From Pochonia chlamydosporia 170 (taxonomy: Eukaryota > Ascomycota > Sordariomycetes > Hypocreales > Clavicipitaceae): a stretch of DNA of 64,000 nucleotides. The notes beneath the pieces were generated by a model, which worked only from the letters and a program-made list of their open reading frames with translations, ran no database searches and was not told the origin of the DNA. Location: the NCBI RefSeq assembly GCF_001653235.2, contig NW_019154046.1, positions 62,001 to 126,000 on the forward strand, given 5' to 3'. This document shows, one piece after another, positions 1 to 9,563 of the stretch (the first letter of the stretch is position 1; the number at the start of each line of letters is the position of its first letter). The translations under genes and the position numbers were made by a program.

Positions 1-1560
1 TTTATCTGTATAGTAGCTATAAGATTAAATAAAAACACTAAGTCCCTTTTTCCTATCCCTTATTAAGCTCCCAGGTGTGAGCAATTCCGCCCACATAATA
101 TTACTAAATACGCTTTAATAAACTCTATACTAACTTTTCTAATAAACTCTACCCTCTATTATTTTGTGGGGCTATACAAATGTCTAACAAACTCTAGTAT
201 AGTTTGTTAGCGCATAAGTGTTAGGCATCTTAATCTTACTATTACTTCTTTTTAGCTTAACTAGCTTGCTATTATAAGTTCTTTTACTACTATTACTCTT
301 TCTTAGATAGCTTTAGGCAACTATAGCTATACTTAGGTTACTAGTTCTAGTTATTAGATAGTATAGAACTTATATTATTAACTAGATACTAATACTATTA
401 ATATTAATACTATAGCTAGAAGGGTTACTTATAGAATATTTTTAGCTATTAAGATTAATTAAATAGCTTAGTGTAATATATGCCTTAAGTATACCTAGAT
501 ACTAGATAGGTATAGAAAAGAAAAGAGTATAATTTCACGGGAAAAAAAGGGGTAAAAGGTAGTATTTTCCCTTTACTATAGCGTAATATACCTATTATAA
601 TGCGTAAGTATATAGTATATATATGTCAGGGGCTATCCCAAAGAGAGAGCAACTGCGGGTAGCAGACACCACACTGCTACCCTGCTTCTAGTATAAAAGG
701 ATAAGAGAAGAGCTCCTTAGATTTAAGGAGGGTCAGAGATTAAAATAGTCACTATTCTGACTGCTAGATATCTGCTACTACGCTATGAATACAGGATTGC
801 TCCCCTTGTCCTTCACTCTGCTTAGTTGAACACCCATCCTGACAATATACCTACTTAAGTAGGTATTTAGGCACTACTCTACCTTAATTAGCTATTAGAT
901 TTCTTATACTACTAAAAGAAGTACTACTTCTTTCTATTTCTAACCCTAAGTATTACTAAGCTAGCTACTTTTTAGGCAATAGAATAGCTCTCTATCTATA
1001 CCTTAGTTAAACTAAACTAAATATATATAGGTAGGTAGCCTTTAGACTTTAGTTTAGTTTAACTAAAATATAACTAATAGCTAGCCTCTAGCAGACTAAT
1101 AGTATAATAGTTAGCCTAGAATTCTTCTATATTAATTCTTCTATATACTATCTTCTAGTACCTACTATGCCTTTCTACCCTAGGTGCTATATTTCCCGCA
1201 CCTATATGTATATTATAGTCTTTCTTACCTATAGTAGTTATAAATTATTAATAGTATTTATCTATTAAAGCTAAAAAGAAAAATAAAGAAGATCACTATG
1301 CTGCGCTATAGTAGTAGTATAATAGCTTATATAGCAGACCTATATACTCTATTTTAATTAGCTCTTATTAAATAAAAGACTTTAATATCTTTATACTCTC
1401 TAAATAAAAGACTTTAGCTTTTCTGCTAGCTTACCTAAATAGGTTTTCTGCTGCTTTTGCCTATATAAATGCTCTAGTCCTGCCCTACTTTTCCTTCTCT
1501 AACTGCCCGCCACATTCCTGCTAACCCTAACCCAAATAACCACTCCGATAAGCGCGTTTG
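1..1560. repeat. TA-rich, RIP-like gene-poor island
   Basis: The first 1.5 kb is very rich in A, T and TpA steps (runs of TAGCTA-, TATTA- and TAATA-like words) and contains no open frame of useful length. Such composition is what repeat-induced point mutation leaves in old transposon copies in ascomycetes, and no coding remnant can be recognised. Near its right edge, at 1521-1533, there are two copies of the telomere-like unit CCCTAA in tandem. Whether this is a true interstitial telomeric remnant or chance cannot be decided from 13 bp. Confidence 0.6.
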
Positions 1561-1934
1561 CTATCGCTGAATCGAGGCCCTAATCTCTCGCGGGGGAATG
1601 CCAGACATCGCAAGATTCGAGACAGTCGATGTCGCCGGCCGAGTTTCTTTGATAGGGCTGGGGGGGGGGGGGCGGGGGGTGCGTGCCCGTGTGTTCCGAT
1701 CTAGAGATTTGGGAAGATGCGGATCGAATCATATCGCCGAAGTCGCTGTTGTACTGTGGCACTGTTACACCCAGGTAGTTATGGTGGGATCACACTGATT
1801 CGACGGCACCGTGCTTGGAATTTGCGATCGCGAAGGACGGATGAGGCCATTCGTGGACACAGGACCGGGCTTGCAAGTTTTGCAGTATTACAGGGAAACT
1901 TTGATGAATTATCCGCCTGATCTAAGCCCAAACC
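1561..1934. other. Non-coding stretch with a G-homopolymer
   Basis: Base composition returns to normal here. A G-rich homopolymeric tract lies at about 1660-1680 (G-run interrupted by single C and T). Open frames on both strands are short and resemble nothing I know. It is probably the 3' flank of the minus-strand gene that ends at 1935. Confidence 0.4.
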
Positions 1935-3336
1935 TCACAACAGCCGTGACCGAATCTCGCGCTGGATGATGTGGTCGATACATTTGCCCACTACATACTG
2001 CTCAACTTCACTCCCAAATGGCCGCCGTATGTACTGAATGTACAGTTTGTGTCGCAAGGAAGACTCCTCAACGTATTTCCGTAGAAGTTTGCAGAAAACA
2101 TTTTGCTTCTCATCAAACTCGCCAAAGTCGCCAACAAGACAAATGAAAACGGGGCGGCCCTTTAGTCCTGATACATTCATCGGCGATGTAGCTCGCTCAA
2201 TAGCCTCGTTATATAGCTCGCGGAGCTGCAGATCGTGGGGGCAGCATGGTGCTTCCATGATGTAGACAACGCCGAACGCATTGGACACGTAGTTGTGTAA
2301 CCATTGTTTGTCGCCAGATGCCCAGCGTGTCTGCACGTCTGTAAACCGGAAGTCGAGCTTTTTAGAGCGGATATGAAGACAACGATTAACTGTATCTTTT
2401 ATGGTAGATAGTACATCTCCACTCACAGCGACTGCTGTCTCCATTTGCTCCTCCTTAGGTGTGATCAGATTCTTTGACCTACCCAGAGTTTGCATCAGCT
2501 CTAGCGAGTCCCGACCATTACCATTAACTACGAGCAAGTCCATTGCTTTAGACGAATCAAATGGATCTGACTTCAGACTCGGTCGTCTCTTCTCGACGTT
2601 CGGGCCCGCGGTAGCACTCTCCTCTCTGATACGTCGTCGCAGAAGGTCTATCAACTTCGGGGAGGAGTTTGAGTACACTTTTGTACACATCAAGGATCGA
2701 TCAAAAGTAAATTCTTTGGAAATCCTTGAAAAAGTCTCAGTGCAATACGATATCACGGAACTTCTGTCTCGGTTGGCATAAAGAGACGAAGTGTTATCGA
2801 GCGTCGCTGTAAGTTGGTCCCGTCTCCCGGTATCATCCGAGCGTGCCTTTCGAGGGGTCAATGAGCGGCTATATTAGAATCAGTTAGCATACTTTAATAT
2901 TTAGGGGCAATATTGGGTTGACTAACCAGTTATATGTTGCTAAAAGTAGGTTGATCGCATTTGTTTGACGGTCTAATAGAACTTGGATATCGCCGATAGA
3001 GCCGGTACTAAAACAAGTTCTCAGTCGGGCAAGGGTGTCTGGCTGCAATGGTGATCCATTGCTCAACTCCATGAGATCTTTATTTAGTTTGTCCACCAGG
3101 AGCCGGCAAAATGCTAATGACTCTCCCAGCTCAAGTGCAAGCTGACATCTCTGCTCAGCATTATATTTCATCCACTTATTAATTTCTCCAAGCGCGGCAC
3201 GAAGAGTTGTAAGTTGAACAGCTAAGCCCCTTAAAAGAAGGTCTGCGTCTCGAAACTTATCTCGCAGAGTGAAAAGCGTGTTAATTATCCTCGAAGAACC
3301 ATCGATGAGGCCCACAATGGCCACGACTGGGTCCAT
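1935..3336 (-). CDS. G-protein alpha-like protein with degenerate GTPase motifs and a fungal N-terminal domain
   Basis: Two exons, 3336-2893 and 2846-1935, joined by a 46-bp intron (donor GTATGC, phase 0), give 451 aa. Residues 1-148 (start MDPVVAIVGLIDGSSRI) look like the N-terminal helical domain common in fungal STAND/NLR-like and HET-associated proteins. The remainder can be laid along heterotrimeric G-alpha. A P-loop equivalent reads VNGNGRDSLELM instead of GxGESGKS. The switch-II equivalent reads DVQTRWASGDKQWL instead of DVGGQRSERKKW. The NKxD equivalent reads LVGDFGEFDEKQ, and the C-terminus ends in a helix like that which contacts receptors in true G-alpha. The P-loop Lys/Ser, the switch-II Gln and the NKxD Asn are all lost, so GTP binding is unlikely. 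Seen: motifs and their loss. Inferred: a pseudo-GTPase, possibly a signalling decoy or immune-type sensor. Assignment to the G-alpha fold should be tested by profile search. Confidence 0.65.
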
Positions 3337-6115
3337 ATTGGTCGGAGTTGTGAGGATATAGAATCACAATGCTTCCAGAAAAGAATACATGTGAAGAAAA
3401 CAGACGCAACTTGGCAGAATAACGTAAATGGAAGTTTGCAGACACAAACATGCTGACAAGGGTAACAGTTATGACTTGGTCTAGGCAGGTAGAGACAAAA
3501 CATAGGATCCGCTACTCCCTCATGCCGCGAATGTTAGGCTACATGGCCAACAGCTGCTCATTGCAACGGCATACGTGCTGATAGTTTGACACTGCCCAAA
3601 ATATGTCGCCCAGCCTTGTCTTACTCCTGAAGACTTGCATGGAAGGCTTTCCATGCCGTCACAACACCAACACATTTCCTCTTTTCTCAGTTTCATGCAG
3701 GGGATAGCTTGGGAGAAACCTTCACCCAGCAAACGTGGTCTACGCCTTGTTAGCACCAACAGATCGGGAACAAGGCTGACGCTAACATTTCAGGCCAACT
3801 TTTCGTTTATTATAAGCACAAACGAGGTTTCGAGAGCATCTTCAATTGGATACAAAACAATTCCCCGGAGTTCTCATAGACAACAGGCAGCCGCTGTGGC
3901 TTCTATATCCTGGTAGCTTTACAAGGGCGCCGAGACGGCACGCCAGCTCGCGAACAATCACAGCTTGGTCGTGGAGAGATTGTCAAGTGGGAGCCGGGAT
4001 ACATTGCGATGGCTAGCCTCAGCTTTGCCGGAAATTTGGTAACTTAAACGATGCCCAACCCACGGGATGTGCCGCAGTTAACCAACAGACATCACCCTGG
4101 CAGACATGGACTCAATTTTGGGTTGGGCTCAAAACGAAGTTGCGCGATGCAGCTAGGCAACCAACAGGAAACTAGGGTTGAGTTCAGCTGCACATCGGCC
4201 CGCGTAGCCCGCCACCCTCGTTTGTTTTAAGGAGGCAGTGAGCGCCAGCAATTTTACACAAGATTGATGCAAAATGCTTGACCATCACATCAAGAATATT
4301 TTTGGTTACGTAAATATCTGTGTAAGTCTGACGTAGTTCCAAGGCCTTGCCGTGGAATTGTACACTTGCTGGCACCAACCTGCACTGTATTAGCTTTCTT
4401 GCGTGTTGGGGCGCAGGCAGAATTGAACTGAGAACCAGTGTGTGCAAGCCTTCAGTGACTGTCCAAAAGATTGCAAACATGTACAGAGCGTGTCAATAAA
4501 GCAGGTAAACCCATGGTGGGACAAGTAACACTGATCTTTAGTACCCAGCTTAACAACCCTGACTCGCGACCATCGCTCTCCAGTCATCTCGCGCATTGAC
4601 TTCTCCCTATTCTGGGCTCCTGCAAGAGTAAATCTCGCAATTCCAACCCCAGATGAGACTGAACTTAAGGGCCTTGTCTACACGGCGAGCGAACAAAACT
4701 GGTATACTGATAATGTTCCGGCCGAAATACGCTGATATGGCCAGGATCGCAATTGGCGTTTTGGTGGTCAAGGTGTGTCAAGAAGCCCCAATGGAGGGAT
4801 TTCGAGATCAAGTGTTAAACCTGGAAAGGGACATCTTAGAGAATGAACGTAGCTAAGTTTCGGTCGTCCGCGAGGATATTAGTTTGCAATGTGAATTGCA
4901 GTCACGGTGGCCAGACAAGACGCTAGAAGAAGGCGAAACAGTCATCTGGAATTGAATTTTCCGAGACTGTCACACCTGCACCAATTGTGACATAGAGCTG
5001 GGTTTTAGGATGTCTCGACATCCTAAGAAATGAGTATTCATTAAGTATGTCTTGTTTCGCGTGTAATTTCGAGGTTAGAGAAGAAATTGTGCAGATTACA
5101 TGGGCTAGAGTCAAGGGTATTTCCACATCAACGAAACGACGGGTACAGTGGTGAGACTTCCCACTTCCGTACTGCTCAAATCCACGGCTACTCCGTACGA
5201 TTGGCGAGAAGGGCTGAAGAAGAGACGAAACCTCTTGTCACGGTAACTGGGTTACTTGCTTGTCTTCGTAATTATAAGTAGCTCCAGGCTCTGTATCGGC
5301 TTCCCTAAAAGCACCAAAAGACTACAACTCGGACCCAGTTGGTTAGATTGTAGAGTCACCGCCGCTCAAAGGTCTTACTGCAGGCGGCGAGCAAGACAAT
5401 TTCTTAGGCGGTTCCGTAATATGAGGTGGAGACGGGATGAACCGCCACTTGACCAGACTCGGTCTTGCTGAGCTAAGTTCGTCCGTGAAGCTTTCAAACA
5501 GGGAGTATCCACATGATTGTGGATGCGGCAGGCAACAGTTAATGGTCTGCGAGAGGTCTGCACAAGGCCCTTTGTCTGTGATGAAAGGTTCAACGAGCCC
5601 CAATTGTCATAATCTGTGGAGTCCTCTCGCAAGCATCAATGAATTGCGAGGGAGCGTAGCGATATGAAGTAATTCCTGAACCTCAGATAAAATCTGATGA
5701 GAACCCAGAGTCTGTGATTTGGGTGCCCAGGCATTCCAATACCACCGCCTCTCGCCGCGTAGGAGGCACTGTTGGTGTTGGATAAAACTGCCTTTGTTGA
5801 TAGAACAAGCAAACTTGGTGTAAATGCTAGCTGTTATAACGTCGGCTATGAGAACTGAGAATAGCCGGAAAAAGCAATTATTTGCTTCGGGCGAACGGGA
5901 AGTTTTCTAGTATTAAAAGGAGAGCTGCAGACTCTGTCTGCAGCTCGAACAACAAGAATAATAATTTTGTGAAAGAGCTTAGTTAACAATGAGTCTCATA
6001 ACGTGATAGTTGGAGCCTCGTAAGTTTTAGTGATTTGCTTCTTAACGCCATTCCCAGATTGCTCTTAAGTTATCTTTGTGGGCAACTTTTTGACATGTTT
6101 TTCCTGTGCTAAGTA
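3337..6115. other. 2.8 kb with no recognisable gene
   Basis: All open frames on both strands are below about 100 codons, overlap one another and show no familiar motif. Several short GT/AG pairs exist, but none joins frames into a plausible protein. Composition is ordinary (not RIP-like). It probably contains the upstream region of the G-alpha-like gene on the minus strand and of the 6116 gene on the plus strand. Confidence 0.4.
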
Positions 6116-6556
6116 ATGCCCAGTGTAGCAGTAGCGCCAATCGAGGCATCTGTGACAATGTCATCCGCCAATGAAACTGAGGCCGGAGCCGTGCTAGTTA
6201 CGGAAAGCCCTGTGTGGCGACACCGAATTGAGAGCGATACCAGTGCTCTACAGTGGATGTTAGACAACACTTCCCAGATGCTAAGTCGGCACAGGGATAT
6301 TATCAAAAAGCATGGAATCTGGATTGTCACAAAGACCTACTCTACTCGCCGGTGTGCCATTGCCGTTATAACATCAAAGGCTTCCGCCGTTGAGATTGGC
6401 CTCGGCGTGAACGTCCAGGGCGTCCTAGAATTAACACCGAAAAGCGAATGGAAGAATGGATCTGGAAGCTTCTGTACGGGGCTACACGAGGGTGAGGGAG
6501 AGGTGGTGGTGTTTATAAGTGGGATATACTTTACGCGAAAGCTTTTGCGGTTGTAG
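6116..6556 (+). CDS. Unrecognised conserved-looking fungal protein, 146 aa
   Basis: A single open frame of 146 codons starts at an ATG preceded by A at -3. It has no signal peptide, no membrane segment and one Trp-rich central block (HGIWIVTKTYSTRRCAIAV) followed by an acidic stretch and a hydrophobic patch (EGEVVVFISGIYF). I have the impression of a conserved fungal family here but cannot name it, so no function is given. The stop is followed directly by GTATGT, so the last residues could instead belong to an exon spliced further on. The gene sits among G-alpha-like, CorA-like and HET-like genes, a typical accessory neighbourhood. Confidence 0.45.
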   Translation: MPSVAVAPIEASVTMSSANETEAGAVLVTESPVWRHRIESDTSALQWMLDNTSQMLSRHRDIIKKHGIWIVTKTYSTRRCAIAVITSKASAVEIGLGVNVQGVLELTPKSEWKNGSGSFCTGLHEGEGEVVVFISGIYFTRKLLRL

Positions 6557-6876
6557 GTATGTGTCACACAACACGATTGATTGGATAACTGAGCAACGAG
6601 AGACTCTTGATTTTCTATCTAAAAGAGTGGAATTATATGAAATTATATACTTATTGGAATACTGCTGCTTACGCAGCAGTATTACGATTTCCTATTGCCA
6701 TTTGCCACTTTGCCACACTCGCATGTTTGGTTGACTGAGGCAGCATTTATTTGACAATAGCATATTGTGCTTGCTTTGAATGAGCGACCTGACCTTAACA
6801 GTATGATTACTTGAACCATATACCTTCTGACGTCGCAGCCCTCTTTGAACTGCAATCAATCTCGCAACGCAGTGGC
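6557..6876. other. Intergenic, convergent gene ends
   Basis: This 320-bp gap separates the plus-strand gene ending at 6556 from the minus-strand CorA-like gene ending at 6877. It holds no coding frame and a short imperfect inverted repeat (GCTGCTTACGCAGCAG at about 6662-6677) that could fold in either transcript. Confidence 0.4.
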
Positions 6877-8613
6877 CTAAGGATTCGAATTAATCATTCC
6901 TGCACGATTTCCAATTTCGGCATCCCTACGGTATTTTCCCATTCCGCGTGCATTCCAATGGAAACGCCTAATCCAAAACATCCATCCAGATAGCAGTAGT
7001 ACGGATAGAGGAATGATGACGACCCAAAGCATCCAAAACTGTCCGCTTACATGGGTTGAGATGGTTGACCCATCCGGACTAGGTGTGGTGCCAAAGAATT
7101 GTGTCCCGAAGATGGAGCTTACTGTGGAAATGGGCAAAAATATCATGGCCACGATGGCCAAAGTTTTCATGACGTGGCTGTCTTCTCTCATCACGTTGCT
7201 ATCTTGCAAGCTTCGTACATTGAAAGCCTGCATTTGGTCAGTACATGCCTACAGAGGAACAATACTGACGGACACACCAAGTTGATAACATTTTTGAGTC
7301 TCTGTTCGATACTTGATAATCTCAACCTTGTCGAAAAGAAAGATTCTCGGCGATGGCACAGAGCATCCTCGGTGGCTAACCACACGGCACTGACTTTGCT
7401 CATCCGCGAATGCGCTTGAATCGCACTGTCCAAGGAGCGCAATGCCCCATCTACGGCTTCTCTAAGATGCAGGGCGTCCTTGGCAACGGCATGGATGTGA
7501 CTGTAGCTCGCACCCGGGGGCGCTTCTTGCTTAGTTTCGAGGAGCGATGCTTGCTTGAAGACTGTCTGAGAAGAATCAAGTTAACAATCTAAGCGTGGGT
7601 CAACAGGCTTGGTCGACTTGCCGTTTCGATATCCCGTGCAAGGTCAAGAACTTTCCATGCACTTTCGTCAACGAGCACATGCCAGGCCTCGAAAACCATG
7701 GCGAAAAGTAGATATGGATCTTTCAAGATATCACCCCAGTCGGGAGATCTGTATAGTTGGTTGAGGATGCACCACAATGCTGGCGGGGGCTCAAAGCATA
7801 TCAGTGTTACATTCCTTCGCTGGTCCTTTGCAGTCGTGTTCGAATTTAAAATAAAGCCCGACCTGATCCACTGTGATGCGGAATTCTTCTCTTCGCTCGG
7901 CAAAGGGCTCAAAAGATGCATCCATGAAGCTAATACGCATCAGTATGATTTGGTTTCACAAACTCGGCGGTTTACTCTCAATAGAATTTGTAGAACCCAC
8001 TGATTGTTCCATTTTGTATGGCACGAATTCCAAACGAATGTATTACCGACTGCAAGCTTTCTGCTGTAAACTGACTAGGTATGTCGCACAATTTATGAAA
8101 CTGGTTAAAGTCGTGCAGCTTCTGAGGCGAATCCCTCGGGGCGATACTGGACGACACTGTTAGGCCCCCGCATAGACAAGCAAGCACAAGCAAGAGCGAG
8201 CTGGAAAAATGTAGGGCGAGAGGTTGACTCTACTCCATGAATGCACATACAGGATGGCTAGGTCCCACTCATCCCAGAAGTCTAGGTCCTGGAGAGTCGA
8301 TAGGTTCAAAACTTCGGCACTTTCTCCTATTGTACAAGAACTCGTTGGTCAGAGATCTGCCAAGTTTATGAATCCATGCGCCTTCCTAATAGGCATGGAA
8401 TGCATATTGATAACCGACTCGTGGTAAGATCTTACCCCTACGCCACACGAACAAGTGGATGGGAGCACGGTGATCCAGGGTCCCCAACAGATACTTTTTC
8501 CCTTCGCTGAGCTGTGAATGGTTGGAAAATGAAGAGTCATGCTCCAGTCGGCTAATCAAAGCTTCCCTTCCGAAACTTTGGATGTACTTGGGATTATTCA
8601 ATAAATTTGTCAT
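6877..8613 (-). CDS. CorA-like Mg2+ transporter-family membrane protein
   Basis: Six exons (8613-8436, 8326-8234, 8156-8001, 7929-7622, 7565-7278, 7227-6877) sum to 1,374 nt and encode 457 aa with consistent phases. The C-terminal quarter carries the block typical of fungal CorA-like proteins: MREDSHVMKTLAIVAMIFLPISTVSSIFG, a first transmembrane helix preceded by a long helical stalk, then a second helix (FWMLWVVIIPLSVLLLSGWMF). The GMN signature of true CorA is absent at the end of the first helix (FGTQFF occupies that place), as in many fungal CorA-like proteins linked to incompatibility-type genes. The intron 7621-7566 begins with GC (GCAAGT) instead of GT. Exons 2/3 junctions rest on phase and splice signals alone. 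Ion transport is therefore doubtful; a signalling role is an inference from family context. Confidence 0.75.
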
Positions 8614-9021
8614 ATTTAGACAGCATGTTTGATAAGATGTCTTTGTTGTAGGCTACGTGAGATATTTTAATGTTTCGAAAATCCTGGTTCCTGAAAGGAG
8701 GCACTTTTGACCCAACACCAGGGCTCAGAACAAGGCAACCAATGACAGTCACAACCAGAAAACTGACTCGTAAGCATGGAAGGTAGGAAGCTGGACGCCT
8801 TATTATGGTTGCATTTGCGGTGAGATTTTCTCTCTACACAGAGTTAAGGATCGACAGAAAAGGCGGCACAAGGCGACATGGTTCTCTCCTGCGCCGCCTC
8901 ACTTGTCAGCCCAACTGATAGCCTTGTTCTAACTTTTGAAAGTGCGTTCTATTATGGAATCCTTCCCACCCGTGGCAGCGGCAGTACAAAAAGGGGCAAA
9001 ATAATACGCTTTGCTTTTTAG

Positions 9022-9473
9022 ATGCTTTCTGCACATAAATTCTCATATCTAATCATGGTAAGATAGGTTTCCCTGAAGAGCTGGGCGAAAACGCTGAAGT
9101 AACATCTTCTTCAACTCACTTAGACACCAACTCAGTCTGGACGACACTATTCATCTGGCGCCCACCCCAACGAGGCCGAGATTCGTAAAATTCAGGTAGG
9201 TGTTACTTTCTCCGCCCATTACTTTTTAATTTAGCTGATTCTCTTCAACTAACTAATCCTCCCTGCAGGACAATTGTGATTGGACGCCAGCTCCAGCCCA
9301 ACAGCCAAAATCAACTTCAGGTACTCTATTGCTGGCAATATCTCGTTTTGAGGCTATAAAACTGAGAAAGAACAGGAAATAACACCGAACGCCATTCCAC
9401 CAATTCAAATTCGGCCACGTCGGGCGCCTCGGGGGGCCAGAGCCAAACTGCAACCGGGACGTCTAATCACTAA
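9022..9473 (+). CDS. Small Ser/Gly/Thr-rich protein, 85 aa, four exons
   Basis: Four short exons (9022-9057, 9124-9195, 9269-9320, 9376-9473) join in frame to 258 nt. Donors are GTAAGA, GTAGGT and GTACTC; acceptors are CTTAG, TGCAG and ACAG; phases are 0, 0 and 1. The protein begins MLSAHKFSYLIM, continues with a charged middle (HPNEAEIRKIQDNCDW) and ends in a low-complexity tail of Ser, Gly, Thr, Gln and Asn. No single exon is long enough to appear as an open frame by itself, which makes three perfect junctions the main evidence. There is no clear signal peptide or membrane segment. The stop lies 90 bp before the start of the HET-like gene on the same strand, so it could be a separate gene or a 5' leader peptide of that transcript. 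No family recognised. Confidence 0.5.
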
Positions 9474-9563
9474 TTAGAAAGCAGACTGACGCTGCCACAA
9501 CGTAGACAACATACCAGATTTCAGTACTCTTTTAGCTCCTAGTCTTTAATCCCAAAACTCAAG

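Noticed and set aside
2038..2781. Plus-strand frames of 75 and 126 aa opposite the G-alpha-like gene
   Set aside because: Antisense shadows; no motif, and the minus-strand frame has clear family-type blocks.
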